Positions 26,693-34,830 of a stretch of 64,000 bases of DNA are shown here, piece after piece; within the stretch, counting starts at the first letter, position 1, and each line of letters opens with the position of its first letter. The stretch is from Streptomyces sp. P3 (GTDB lineage: Bacteria; Actinomycetota; Actinomycetes; Streptomycetales; Streptomycetaceae). The notes beneath the pieces are model-generated. The model searched no databases and was not told where the DNA came from. It saw only the letters and a program-made list of their open reading frames with translations. The translations under genes and the position numbers were made by a program. The DNA is taken from the NCBI RefSeq assembly GCF_003032475.1, contig NZ_CP028369.1, positions 1,984,001 to 2,048,000 of the forward strand, in the 5' to 3' direction.

Positions 26693-27628
26693 ATGGCCAC
26701 TAGCGACCGGTTCCCCCGGCAGGCCACCACGCTGGCCCTCGCCCACGCCCTGTCGGCCGCCGAACGCGGCCTGGCCGTCATCCCCCTGTCCAGGACCAAG
26801 CTCCCGGCCCTGCGCTCCCCCCACCGCGACGAACACCTCGACGAACACCGACATGGCCACCGAGACGTGCGCGTGGACGATCCCGCCGCCCCGCCCTGCC
26901 ACGGCGAATGCGGCCGCCCCGGCCACGGCGTGTACGACGCCACCACCGACCCCGCCCGCATCCGCGCACTCTTCGCCGCCGCGCCCTGGGCCACCGGGTA
27001 CGGCATCGCCTGCGGGCTGCCGCCGCACCATCTCGTCGGCATCGACCTGGACACCAAGTCGGGCACGGACTCCTCGGCGGCCCTGCGCGAACTGGCCATG
27101 CGGCACCTCTTCACGATCCCGCCGACGGTCGTCGTCCTCACTCCGTCCGGTGGACGGCACCTCTGGCTCACCGGCCCGCCGGACGTCGTCGTCCCCAACT
27201 CGGCCGGCCGGCTCGCCCCCGGCATCGACATCCGCGGTGCCGGCGGCTACCTGGTCGGCCCCGGATCCCGCACCGCACACGGTGTCTACGCCGCCGACCC
27301 CGGCAGTGCCCACCTCCCGCCGGCACCCTGCCCGCCCTCCCTGCTGCGCCTGCTGGTCCCACCGCCGCGCTCCGCCCGCCAGGGCAGGCGGCCGCCGGCG
27401 GGCGGCGCGCACGGCCGGGGCCTGATCCAGTTCGTCCTGGCCGCCCACGAGGGGCAGCGCAACACCCGGCTGTTCTGGGCGGCCTGCCGGGCCCACGAGA
27501 ACGGCATCGGCGCGGAACTGACCGAGGACCTGATCACCGCGGCCGTCCACACCGGGCTGACGGCCCGGGAGGCCCGGGGGACGATCGCGTCCGCGGCCCG
27601 GATGACGGCGCACCGCCCGGCCCCGTGA
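26693..27628 (+). CDS. bifunctional primase/polymerase (Prim-Pol, AEP) domain protein
   Basis: 311 residues. All three AEP motifs are visible: LVGIDLDTKSG (DxD, Asp118/Asp120), TPSGGRHLWL (SGGxH) and PGIDIRGAGGYLVGPGS (third acidic residue). The family appears both on mobile elements and as stand-alone chromosomal proteins in streptomycetes; it can prime or extend DNA. A His/Asp-rich insertion with CHGECGRPGHG (61-79) may bind metal. No helicase domain is fused. A GACAAT box 6 bases before ATG suggests a near-leaderless transcript. Confidence 0.8.
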   Translation: MATSDRFPRQATTLALAHALSAAERGLAVIPLSRTKLPALRSPHRDEHLDEHRHGHRDVRVDDPAAPPCHGECGRPGHGVYDATTDPARIRALFAAAPWATGYGIACGLPPHHLVGIDLDTKSGTDSSAALRELAMRHLFTIPPTVVVLTPSGGRHLWLTGPPDVVVPNSAGRLAPGIDIRGAGGYLVGPGSRTAHGVYAADPGSAHLPPAPCPPSLLRLLVPPPRSARQGRRPPAGGAHGRGLIQFVLAAHEGQRNTRLFWAACRAHENGIGAELTEDLITAAVHTGLTAREARGTIASAARMTAHRPAP

Positions 27629-27973
27629 ACCCTCCGGCGCGCCGGCCCGCATCGACCTGTACCTCCGACTGAATGAGCCGATGCTCGGCTTCGCCGCGCG
27701 GCAGTCGCTCCTGAGTCGTCCGGCTGGCCTCTCCGGTGAGGACGACGAGAGTGGACAGGCCCGCTGGTACAGCGCCGCCGTGGTGTCGGCCCCCATGCTC
27801 CGTGACTGCCGAGACCGGCAGTCACGGAGCGTGAGGGGTCTTACATGCCCGCCTCGCCGGAAGCTCAGGGGCCGTCATCACTCGCCCCCTTGCAGCTGCC
27901 GCCGGAAGCCGTTCCGCCGACCGCGCTGTAATCTCGACGCCCCGGATCACCCGCATCGAAAAGCGAGTCTGCC
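27629..27973. other. intergenic region with a perfect 14-bp hairpin
   Basis: It contains GCTCCGTGACTGCC/GGCAGTCACGGAGC at 27797-27830 with a 6-nt loop, probably the terminator of the primase-polymerase gene although 170 bp away. No gene is seen. Confidence 0.55.
27797..27830 (+). terminator. hairpin, likely terminator
   Basis: Perfect 14-bp stem, 6-nt loop, no T-tract. Confidence 0.6.
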
Positions 27974-28264
27974 GTGTCCGTACGTGAGACCTTCACCGAC
28001 CTGTTCAAGCGCACGACGAAGACTGCCGAGGGCGCGTCATTCGCAGTGGAACAGCTCTGCCAGTGCTCGCCGGCATGGCCTGGTCTGGAGACGACAGCGA
28101 ACGGCTACATGCTCCCCGCCAAGGTGTCCAGCCACTACAGCGTTCTCACCAACCCCGAAGCAGGACCGTTTGTCGCACGCTGCACCGGCTGTCACGCCCG
28201 GTACCCCCGCCCGTGGGTGATCCCGCCGGACGCCCCCATGCCGTTCGACTGGGCCCAGGAGTGA
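27974..28264 (+). CDS. small Cys-containing hypothetical protein
   Basis: 96 residues from GTG 27974. MSVRETFTDLFKRTTKTAEGASF starts with an amphipathic helix; EQLCQCSPAW and VARCTGCHARYP give four Cys in CxC and CxxC pairs that could bind zinc. Not recognised. It ends 23 bp before a triple 11-bp-spaced repeat next to tRNA-Ser(TGA), so it may be cargo of a former integrated element. Confidence 0.55.
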   Translation: MSVRETFTDLFKRTTKTAEGASFAVEQLCQCSPAWPGLETTANGYMLPAKVSSHYSVLTNPEAGPFVARCTGCHARYPRPWVIPPDAPMPFDWAQE

Positions 28265-28287
28265 CAAGCGACGCGCGCCCCGGATCC

Positions 28288-28316
28288 TGGCCCACAGATG
28301 GCCCATAGACGGCCCA
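28288..28316 (+). repeat. three 11-bp-spaced GGCCCA words (arm-like sites)
   Basis: TGGCCCA at 28288, TGGCCCA at 28299, CGGCCCA at 28310: exact 11-bp period, 118 bp from the 3' end of tRNA-Ser(TGA). Confidence 0.65.
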
Positions 28317-28371
28317 TACGCACTGGTCAGAGCTGGGATACCGGCGAATCAGGATGAGACAGGGTGAACGC

Positions 28372-28407
28372 GGAGGGGGTGCCGCTCCGGAGAGTGGCAC
28401 CCCTTCC
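28372..28407. terminator. hairpin on the 3' side of tRNA-Ser(TGA)
   Basis: GGGGTGCC/GGCACCCC stem with flanking GGA/TCC and a 12-nt loop. On the minus strand it follows the tRNA; on the plus strand it has TTCC after the stem. A decayed version is at 30296-30326. Confidence 0.6.
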
Positions 28408-28433
28408 GCCCTGCAAGTCTCTGACCTGCGCTG

Positions 28434-28520
28434 CGGTGGGTGTGGGATTTGAACCCACGGTGACATCGCTGCCACGACGGTTTTCAAGACCGTTCCCTTA
28501 GGCCGCTCGGGCAACCCACC
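28434..28520 (-). tRNA. tRNA-Ser(TGA)
   Basis: Minus strand. Acceptor GGTGGGT/ACCCACC, anticodon arm with loop CTTGAAA (anticodon TGA), long variable arm, T-arm GTGGGTTCAAATCCCAC. CCA is not encoded. A decayed copy lies 1.9 kb away at about 30361-30437. Confidence 0.95.
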
Positions 28521-28586
28521 TGCGCCCCGGCCCACCTGGGGCGGAGCGGGTACAGACTACCGGGCGCGGGCTGCTCGCGGGGCCCG

Positions 28587-28605
28587 TGGTCCACACGGGG
28601 TCCAC
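28587..28605 (+). repeat. 11-bp-spaced GTCCAC pair
   Basis: TGGTCCAC at 28587 and GGGTCCAC at 28598. The same arrangement is at 30504 in the second repeat copy, where it is partly decayed. Confidence 0.55.
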
Positions 28606-28671
28606 TGGCTCTGTTTCGGTCACCAGCGCCCTCCCGCGATCAGCGGCTGCCAGGCCTCACGCCAGTCCGCG

Positions 28672-29031
28672 GAAAGCACCGTCCGCGAGCACATCAAGGA
28701 GTTCGGCACTGCCGAGGACGGCCGGCTCTTTCGCGCGCCCCAGGGCGGCCACCTCCTGTCCAAGGAGTACGGAGAGGCGTGGAAGATCGCCCGGCTCGCG
28801 GTACTGACGCAGTCCGAGGCAGCCTCGCCGCTGGCTGACGTCCCATACTCCATGCGCCACGCGGGCGTCTCGCTCTGGCTTGAGTCCGGCGTCTCTCCGG
28901 CCGAGGTCGCACGCCGGGCGGGCCACAGCATCGCAGTCCTGTTCCGCTTCTACGCCAAGGCAACTCACCGCAACCAACAGCGCTCGAACGACCAGATCGA
29001 ACGGGCTTTGAAGGCTGCTGAACGAGAATAG
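28672..29031 (+). pseudogene. tyrosine integrase, C-terminal remnant
   Basis: An intact frame of about 119 codons without a usable start: VREHIKEFGTAEDGRLFRAP, then VPYSMRHAGVSLWLESGV (box II Arg-His), EVARRAGHSIAVLFRFYAK (catalytic Tyr) and a stop at 29029. The N-terminal domains and box I Arg are gone. It belongs to a different integrase lineage from the remnant at 10007. It lies between the two copies of the tRNA-Ser duplication and points away from the tRNA gene. Confidence 0.8.
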
Positions 29032-29410
29032 AGAGAGCCGTCCGTTCGCCCAACAGGTGCCATCTTCACCCCCCTGACGGGGAGGGGATGGCACCTTCTT
29101 GCGATCGCCTACGCCCTGTGTTCCGCACGATCTGGAGCCCTTGGAGCAAGGGCCTGGCGGCCCGGCTGACACTCCGCCAGCACCCCGCACAGGTGATCGG
29201 CAACCCTCGATGCCCCCGGCGTCCGGAGGGGAGTAACAACCCCGGTTCAGTGAAGTCGAGTTGGTCATGTCACGGGACCGTTACGGCGTCGTCTTGGATC
29301 AAGGAGCGAGGCATCCGCTCGGCCCCTGGGCCCCTCATAATGATCAAGCACGTGCCGAGGGACGCCCGCACCTCAGCCCCAACCAGTAGATCACGCAGGG
29401 GAACTGACAC
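29032..29410. other. intergenic region after the integrase remnant
   Basis: The terminator at 29055-29096 is followed by about 300 bp in which I see nothing except the promoter region expected for the lipoprotein gene at 29411. Confidence 0.45.
29055..29096 (+). terminator. hairpin terminator of the integrase remnant
   Basis: AGGTGCCATC/GATGGCACCT outer stem with CCCC/GGGG inside, followed by TCTT. Confidence 0.7.
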
Positions 29411-30046
29411 ATGATCCGCAACTGCCGCAAGGCCTTCCTTGTCTCCGTCGCGCTCCTGGGCGGCACCCTGCTGATGACGGCGTGCAACCAGAGCGACGCC
29501 GACAGCTCCTCCGGCAAGGCCGACGCGTCTGTGGCGGCGAGCAAGTCTGGTGCGACAGGCGTCAGCGGTGCCTCCGCGTCCCCCTCCGGTTCCGGGAACA
29601 CGTCCGGCGGCAGCACGTCTGGTTCCGGGAAGACGTCCGGTGGCAGCACGTCCGGCGGCAAGACGTCCGGTTCCGGGAACACGTCCGGCGGCAGCACGTC
29701 TGGTTCCGGGAGCACATCCGATTCCGGCGAGACCGTCGTGGAAGGCCTCAACAAGGGCAAGGGCGTCAGCGGCACCTGGTACGGCATCGTGCGGTACGTG
29801 GCACCCGGCAAGTACCTGGTCGACGGTCCTGCAGCCAAGGGCTCCGGCGGTGAGCAGCAGGCGTTCTTCCTCGCCGAGGACACCGTGATCCTGGGCGGGG
29901 GCCAGATCTGCGGCACCGCCGGCTCGAAGGTGGACGCCCCCTGCGAGGAGGCCGACCTGGAGAAGGCCGCCAAGAAGGGCGTGGAGGCCGAGGTCGTGGT
30001 CAAGAACGGCACAGCCACTCAGATCACCGACGGTGCGCTCCTCTGA
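29411..30046 (+). CDS. lipoprotein with Ser/Gly/Thr repeat linker
   Basis: 211 residues. MIRNCRKAFLVSVALLGGTLLMTAC is a lipoprotein signal (Cys25). Residues about 56-105 form a low-complexity linker of GSGNTSGGSTSGSGKTSGG-type units, encoded by short DNA repeats. The C-terminal domain (GTWYGIVRYVAPGKYLVDG, FFLAEDTVILGGGQICG) is beta-rich, with two Cys in the window CG...PCEEA. The role is unknown; the design is a membrane-anchored domain on a flexible stalk. AGGGGAAC precedes the ATG. It lies inside the tRNA-Ser duplication. Confidence 0.65.
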   Translation: MIRNCRKAFLVSVALLGGTLLMTACNQSDADSSSGKADASVAASKSGATGVSGASASPSGSGNTSGGSTSGSGKTSGGSTSGGKTSGSGNTSGGSTSGSGSTSDSGETVVEGLNKGKGVSGTWYGIVRYVAPGKYLVDGPAAKGSGGEQQAFFLAEDTVILGGGQICGTAGSKVDAPCEEADLEKAAKKGVEAEVVVKNGTATQITDGALL

Positions 30047-30067
30047 TCCGATAGCTCGCAACGAGCA

Positions 30068-30108
30068 GAGGCGGTCTGCCGGAAGCCACACTTCCGGCAG
30101 ACCGCCTC
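30068..30108 (+). terminator. strong hairpin terminator of the lipoprotein gene
   Basis: Perfect 18-bp stem GAGGCGGTCTGCCGGAAG and its complement, 5-nt loop, 21 nt after the stop. Confidence 0.85.
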
Positions 30109-30221
30109 ACTCATTGCCGTGTCTTGGCACTTCCGGCCTCACACGGTTCTGGGCAACGGTCCATGCTCCAGACCGCAAGGGGTGCTGACCAGTGGGTACA
30201 AGGTTCGCTTGTGCCGGACTC

Positions 30222-30240
30222 CGGTCCACGTCTGGTCCAC
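30222..30240 (+). repeat. 11-bp-spaced GGTCCAC pair
   Basis: CGGTCCAC at 30222 and TGGTCCAC at 30233, about 120 bp from the decayed tRNA copy, the same placement as 28288 relative to the intact tRNA. Confidence 0.6.
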
Positions 30241-30264
30241 AGCACTGAGTCACACCGTGACAGA

Positions 30265-30527
30265 GGTTGATCAAAGTGAGACAGCTCGCCCGCAGAAGGG
30301 GCGCCCCTCATCGAGAAGCACCCCTTCTGACCAGCACGTCTATGACCTGCGGAGTGGTCGACACCCGGGCCCATCGGAACGCTGTCACGCTCTCGCGTTT
30401 TTCAAGACCGTTCCCTTAGGCCGCTCGGCAACCCACCTGCGCCCCTGCCCACCTGGGGCGGAGCGGGTACAGCGTACCGGCACCGAGTGTTGCGCGGGGG
30501 CCGTGGTCCACGCGGAGTCCGCTGTCC
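30265..30527. repeat. direct repeat copy 2, with decayed tRNA-Ser
   Basis: It matches 28349-28612. The tRNA 5' half and upstream flank are well kept (30398-30471); the T-arm and 3' acceptor strand are unrecognisable, so this copy is a pseudo-tRNA. Confidence 0.7.
30361..30437 (-). pseudogene. tRNA-Ser pseudogene
   Basis: Minus strand. 5' acceptor strand GGTGGGTT, D-arm and anticodon loop CTTGAAA are retained, with one base deleted in the D-arm; the 3' half has diverged and cannot pair. Confidence 0.65.
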
Positions 30528-30902
30528 CCTTCCTCCGCTCGAAGCCCTGCAACCTTCCGCTCCGTAGGGTCGGGCGCCGCGCCATGAGAAGTGCCTGCGG
30601 CCACGCACTCCAGTCGCCGAGGTCAGCGATCACGCGCGCGTGCGTCGGGGATGGCGTCAGCTCCGACCGGATGCCCGGCCACACCGACGGTTGGGACGCA
30701 GTGTGTGACGACTCGGGAGAGGATCTGCGCGAGAGCGCCCGTCCATGCGGTGGCGAGAGTGAGAACCGCCGCAAAGGTAATGGCCTGGCGCTTCAGCCAA
30801 CCACCGCGCGAGCATCGCTGGCACGCTCGCCGCCATCACGCCGAAGCCGGTCAAGGACAAGCGTGGTGCTCCCGCTCCGAAAGTCCTCCGCATCGCGGCT
30901 AC

Positions 30903-30940
30903 GAGGCGTCACCCCACCTGCTGAGGAGAGGTGACGCCTC
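30903..30940. terminator. hairpin GAGGCGTCACC/GGTGACGCCTC
   Basis: 11-bp perfect stem, 16-nt loop; possibly the terminator of the gene whose remains lie to its left. Confidence 0.55.
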
Positions 30941-31100
30941 CGCCTTTCACCCAGGTGCTCCGGCTCGGCTGCCACTCGAAACCGGCAAACCGGGAACCTG
31001 CGCATCCGTCTCTCCATCCCCATAGTCAACGTGTCCCGAAAGCCGCACCGATCCGACCAACGGGCGGCCGGGATTCATCACAGGGGGAAGGACCCGACTC

Positions 31101-31979
31101 TTGCGCAACAAGCTCGGCCGTACGATCACCGGCGCAGCAGTGCTCGCCCTCACCGCCGCCGGCGCAGTCACCGGAACGGCGCACGCCTCCACAGACGTCC
31201 CCGACGCCACCGGAGCCATAACAGAAACAGCGGACGCCTCCATAAGCGCTGCCGACGACGCCTCCACAGACGTTGGCGACAACACCTCCGCAGCGGTTGC
31301 CGATTCCGTGTGGATCTCAAGAGGGTGGCCCGCCCCTTCAACCGATCCGCACCTTCCTGACGCAAACGGCAACATCCCCGCCGATCAGGGGGAGGAGCCG
31401 CAGCCGCTCATCGACGAAGGCATCTATCGCCCTGACGCCGACCCGGCGTCCACGTCGCCAGATTCGGCAGATTCGGCAGCCGCAGCCGCAGCCGCAGCCG
31501 CAGCGATCAGCGGCAACGGAACGGCCAACTGGGCGTACAACAACCTGGACACTCGGTGGGAGTACAGGACGGACTGCGCGAACTTCGTCTCGAAGGCTCT
31601 GTACCACGGGGGCGGGATGAAGATGCGCCCCGGCGGCCGCAAGGCGGACAACGCTTGGTGGCAGGGTAGGTACGGGTTCGGCAAGAGCTGGAGTTGGACG
31701 AGCGCGGACTACCTCCGGCGGCACGTGACCAAGTGGCGGAACGGCGCGATCCAACCGCACGAGTACAACGCCAAGGTGGGGGATCTCGTCTTCTTCAAGT
31801 GGAAGAAGGAGAGGATTTACAACCACGTGGCGATCGTCTCGTCCATGGTGCAGGGGCACGCGGGGATCGTGCAGCACGGCCTGAAGAATCAGACCACCCT
31901 CCACGAGGTAATCACTCGGTACAGTCACACCTCGAACCCGATCGAGAAGGTCACGATCGTCAGGCCCAAGACCCGCTAG
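31101..31979 (+). CDS. secreted amidase-domain protein (Amidase_6 type)
   Basis: 292 residues starting with TTG; GGGGAAGGA 8 nt upstream supports it. The signal peptide ends at TAHA (about residue 29). Then comes an Ala/Asp/Ser-rich linker with a run of nine Ala near 126-134, and the domain: NWAYNNLDTRWEYRTDCANFVSKALYHGG (Cys158) and YNHVAIVSS (His241), the Cys-His pair of NlpC/P60-like putative amidases that cut peptide or amide bonds in the cell wall. The next gene, 16 bp on, encodes a lipoprotein and is probably co-transcribed. Confidence 0.75.
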   Translation: MRNKLGRTITGAAVLALTAAGAVTGTAHASTDVPDATGAITETADASISAADDASTDVGDNTSAAVADSVWISRGWPAPSTDPHLPDANGNIPADQGEEPQPLIDEGIYRPDADPASTSPDSADSAAAAAAAAAAISGNGTANWAYNNLDTRWEYRTDCANFVSKALYHGGGMKMRPGGRKADNAWWQGRYGFGKSWSWTSADYLRRHVTKWRNGAIQPHEYNAKVGDLVFFKWKKERIYNHVAIVSSMVQGHAGIVQHGLKNQTTLHEVITRYSHTSNPIEKVTIVRPKTR

Positions 31980-31995
31980 CAACAAGGAACATGAG

Positions 31996-32556
31996 ATGCC
32001 CAGGTTGAAGCAGAGCCATGCAGCGGCCGGATGGCTGGCAGCAGCAGTGCTGCTGACGTCTGGATGTGCTGTCCTCGACAGCAGCTCTGCCGACGCCAGA
32101 GGGCCGGGCGCGTCCTACGAGCAGGCGTACGCCGACCACGAGCCATTGCATGTGGTCGGCTACCCCTCCACCGGCTCGTTGCTGGTGATGCAAGAGCTCG
32201 TGTGGGACATCGCCGACGGCAGGACGGCTGAGCTCCGCAAGCTGGCGACGGGCGACAGCAGCGATGCGGTAGCCCAAAAGACCGCCGAGAACTGGATCAA
32301 GGGCTTCGGAGCCGGCGCCCGCGGCAAAGTGACAGGCGATTTCTATGACGACGGTTCAGAACGCCAGGTCGTGGTCCTGTACTTCCATGGCACCCACCAG
32401 GTCAAAGAGTTCACCGTTCGGCTCGACGGCGATGCGGGCAAGGAGGACTGGCGGGTTCTGATGAAGTCGACCGATTTCAAGGACGCCACCCAAGCTCCCA
32501 GCTGGGCGCCGAAGGAGCCGGGAGGAACCGGCTCCACCATGAAGAACAACAACTGA
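31996..32556 (+). CDS. lipoprotein of unknown function
   Basis: 186 residues. The signal with lipobox LTSGC predicts a lipidated exported protein. The rest (EQAYADHEPLHVVGYPSTG, ENWIKGFGAGARGKVTGDFYDDGSERQVVVLYFHG, EDWRVLMKSTDF) resembles small NTF2-like or lumenal proteins but no family is certain. ATG 31996 follows AAGGA; ATG 31991 is too close to it. It forms a two-gene unit with the amidase-domain gene, ended by a terminator 18 bp downstream. Confidence 0.65.
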   Translation: MPRLKQSHAAAGWLAAAVLLTSGCAVLDSSSADARGPGASYEQAYADHEPLHVVGYPSTGSLLVMQELVWDIADGRTAELRKLATGDSSDAVAQKTAENWIKGFGAGARGKVTGDFYDDGSERQVVVLYFHGTHQVKEFTVRLDGDAGKEDWRVLMKSTDFKDATQAPSWAPKEPGGTGSTMKNNN

Positions 32557-32573
32557 TCGCGTGGGCACCCGAG

Positions 32574-32612
32574 GCCCCCGCAATCCGGAACGAGCCGGAG
32601 GGCGGGGGCTTT
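32574..32612 (+). terminator. hairpin terminator of the amidase-lipoprotein unit
   Basis: GCCCCCGC/GCGGGGGC with inner CCGG/CCGG, followed by TTT. Confidence 0.75.
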
Positions 32613-32704
32613 CCCCCTCCCATTTCACGACGCCCCGCGCCCTCTGGCCCGCAACAGCGCAAACCCTCTGACCAGGCGCTGACGTGCTGTTTGTCTCGCA
32701 ACGC

Positions 32705-32723
32705 TGGTCCACGCCTGGTCCAC
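32705..32723 (+). repeat. 11-bp-spaced TGGTCCAC pair
   Basis: Two identical 8-bp words at 32705 and 32716, the cleanest pair of the second family. Confidence 0.65.
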
Positions 32724-32884
32724 ACGCAGACACGTGGGGCGGTGGGTCGGGAGGCCCCGCGCGACGACGAGAACCGACGGCCGTGAGATCCGTCGGCCAT
32801 GCCGCCCCGCGTGGGAGGAGCGGGCCCGGCTCACCGCCTGTGGCCGGGTGTCACGCGCGCGTACGCCCCTGGCGGGCCGGACGG

Positions 32885-34585
32885 TCAGTTGTCTCCCTTG
32901 CGGGAACCGAGGGTCAGGTCGACGGTGTGGGACTTGCCGTCCCGCTCGTAGGTGATCGTGACCTTGTCGCCGGGCTGGTGGGTCCAGATCTCGCCGATGA
33001 GGGTCGGCCCGCTGTCGATCACCATGTCGTCGAGCTTGGTGATGACGTCGCCGGGCTTCAGGCCGGCCTTGGCCGCCGGACCGCCCGACTCGACCGCGGA
33101 CGCACCGCCCGCCGCCGTGGGGCTGATCTTCGCGCCGCCGGAGGAGTCCTGGAGGGAGACCGACGCCCCGATCTTCGCGTAGACGGGCTCGCCCGTCTTG
33201 ATCAGCTGCTGGGCGACGTACCTGGCCTGGTTGATCGGGATGGCGAAGCCGAGGCCGATCGAGCCGGACTGCGTGGTGCCGCCCAGACCGCCGCCGCCGG
33301 TGGACTGGATCGCGGAGTTGATGCCGATGACGTTGCCCGAGGCGTCCAGCAGCGGGCCGCCGGAGTTGCCGGGGTTGATGGAGGCGTCCGTCTGCAGGGC
33401 GCTCATGTAGGAGGCCGAGCTGCCGGTGCTGTCGCTGGAGGCCACCGGGCGGTTCTTCGCGCTGATGATGCCCGTGGTGACCGTGTTGGACAGGCCGAAG
33501 GGCGCGCCGATCGCGATGGTCGAGTCGCCGACCGCCACCTTGTCGGAGTCGCCGAGAGTGAGCGGCTTCAGGTTGGAGGGGGCGTTCTTGAGCTTGATGA
33601 CGGCGACGTCATAGCCCTGGGCGTGCCCCACGACCTCGGCGTTGTACTTCTTTCCGTCCGGGAAGGTGGCCGTCACCTTGCCGCCGTCGACCGCTTCGGC
33701 GACCACGTGGTTGTTGGTGACGATATGGCCCTGGGTGTCGAACACGAAGCCGGTGCCGGTACCGCCCTCGCCGCTGCTGGACTCGGCCTGGATGGTCACC
33801 GTGCTGGGCAGCGCCTTGGCGGCGACGCCGGCGACGGTGCCCGGGTCGCGCTTGACCTCGCCGCCGTTGGTGGAGGAGGAGACGGTGGTCGAGCCCGTGT
33901 CGTCGCCGTTCTTGGCGAGCGTGTAGCCGAGGCCGCCGCCCAGGCCGCCCGCGACCAGCGCGGCGACCAGGATCGCTGCGACGAGCCCGCCACGGCCCCG
34001 GCCGGACTTCGGGGCGGGCTGCTGATAGGACGCGCCCCAGACGGCCCCACCGGCGCCTTCTGCACCACCGGCCCCGCCGTCGCCGTACGCGTGCGTGCCC
34101 GCCCCGCCGTCGCCGTACGCGTGCGTGCCCGCCCCGCCGTCGCCGTACGCGTGCGTGCCCGCCCCGCCGTCGCCGTACGCGTGCGTGCCCGCATCGGCGT
34201 ACGCCGGCGTGACCGGGGCCTGGCCCGGCCAGTCGCCTCCGGGGGTGGCCTGAGAGCCGTGTGGGGCGCCGGCGGGCGGTGCCGGGGCCATGGCCGTGGC
34301 CGTGTGCGACGCCGAGGGGGCCGGCGGCGGCCAGTCGCCGTCCGTCGGCACCGGGGCGCCCTGCGGCGCGGTGGGCGGCGGCCATCCGGCGTCGGGAGCA
34401 CCCGCCGCGTGGGCGGGCGCTTCCGGCGCCGGTACGTGCGTCGCCGGGAGCTCCGTGGTGGGCGCGCCCGCGTCCGGCGCGGACTGCTGCGCGGAGGCCG
34501 AGGGAGAATCCACCGGCACGGGGGGTGCGGACGGGGCCGGGGGTACCTGGGTGCCCTCGTTCTTGCCCTCGTTCTCGGTGTTCAC
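32885..34585 (-). CDS. HtrA/DegP-like membrane-anchored serine protease with PDZ domain
   Basis: 566 residues, GTG start after AGGAGAAG. A Pro/Ala-rich cytoplasmic N-terminus (1-195) holds four perfect AGTHAYGDGG repeats (132-171). One membrane helix (200-222) follows. The trypsin-like domain has NNHVVAEA (His293), GYDVAVIKL (Asp326) and NPGNSGGPLL (Ser408). A PDZ domain (PAAKAGLKPGDVITKLDD) ends the protein. The catalytic part is extracellular and should act on misfolded or regulatory envelope proteins. It is divergent from the GDPD gene. The N-terminal 200 residues are much longer than in E. coli DegS. Confidence 0.92.
   Translation of the reverse strand: MNTENEGKNEGTQVPPAPSAPPVPVDSPSASAQQSAPDAGAPTTELPATHVPAPEAPAHAAGAPDAGWPPPTAPQGAPVPTDGDWPPPAPSASHTATAMAPAPPAGAPHGSQATPGGDWPGQAPVTPAYADAGTHAYGDGGAGTHAYGDGGAGTHAYGDGGAGTHAYGDGGAGGAEGAGGAVWGASYQQPAPKSGRGRGGLVAAILVAALVAGGLGGGLGYTLAKNGDDTGSTTVSSSTNGGEVKRDPGTVAGVAAKALPSTVTIQAESSSGEGGTGTGFVFDTQGHIVTNNHVVAEAVDGGKVTATFPDGKKYNAEVVGHAQGYDVAVIKLKNAPSNLKPLTLGDSDKVAVGDSTIAIGAPFGLSNTVTTGIISAKNRPVASSDSTGSSASYMSALQTDASINPGNSGGPLLDASGNVIGINSAIQSTGGGGLGGTTQSGSIGLGFAIPINQARYVAQQLIKTGEPVYAKIGASVSLQDSSGGAKISPTAAGGASAVESGGPAAKAGLKPGDVITKLDDMVIDSGPTLIGEIWTHQPGDKVTITYERDGKSHTVDLTLGSRKGDN
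34073..34192 (-). repeat. four tandem 30-bp repeats inside the HtrA-like gene
   Basis: Four consecutive 30-bp units, identical by eye, encoding ten residues each (AGTHAYGDGG or a rotation). Confidence 0.9.
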
Positions 34586-34729
34586 AGCTCTTCTCCTCGA
34601 TCCACGGCTGTTGTCGTCGGTCGTACTCAGGTCACGCTCGTCGCGTGCTGAAGCAGTACAGGTGTTCCTGTGTACGTCTCAGCTTTTCCCACGGGCCGTC
34701 AGAGCACCATAAGCGGTGGCTGTGGGTCC

Positions 34730-34756
34730 TTGACCATTCTTTATAAGGGCTATTAC
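34730..34756 (+). promoter_or_regulatory. possible promoter in the AT-rich gap before the GDPD gene
   Basis: TTGACC (34730) and TATTAC (34751) with a 15-bp spacer, in the only AT-rich patch of the divergent region. Spacing is short, so the call is weak. Confidence 0.3.
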
Positions 34757-34830
34757 GCACAATAAGCGCGCATCTTCGAAAGATCTCAGAGGGTTCTCAG
34801 ACGACCGCGCGCCGGTGGCACGATGACGCG

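Larger units (their letters stand above)
28349..28612. repeat. direct repeat copy 1 around tRNA-Ser(TGA)
   Basis: About 260 bp including the terminator-like hairpin, the intact tRNA and its upstream flank. It aligns by eye with 30265-30527; the best match is 28480-28555 with 30396-30471. Confidence 0.7.
30047..31100. other. decayed region, no intact gene seen
   Basis: It holds a terminator, arm-like repeats, the second tRNA-flank copy and, from about 30530 to 30925, sequence that reads like broken coding DNA. On the minus strand near 30780-30700 one frame gives WLKRQAITFAAVLTLATAW, a membrane-like stretch without a start. On the plus strand one frame ends PVKDKRGAPAPKVLRIA before a stop at 30922. 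Confidence 0.4.
32557..32884. other. intergenic region with terminator and arm-like repeats
   Basis: It contains the terminator at 32574-32612, an 11-bp-spaced TGGTCCAC pair at 32705-32723 and GGTGGGT at 32741, identical to the tRNA-Ser acceptor end but too short to be certain. Likely right boundary of the second mobile region. Confidence 0.5.

Noticed and set aside
32739..32749. Third copy of the tRNA-Ser 3' end (GCGGTGGGT)
   Set aside because: Only nine bases match and the distance to the nearby 11-bp-spaced pair differs from the other copies; chance cannot be excluded.
34073..34192. CRISPR-like array
   Set aside because: Repeats are contiguous without spacers and in frame with a protein.
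32684..34651. Long plus-strand frame antisense to the HtrA-like gene
   Set aside because: Low-complexity Arg/Gly/Val product; the minus strand encodes an intact protease with PDZ domain.
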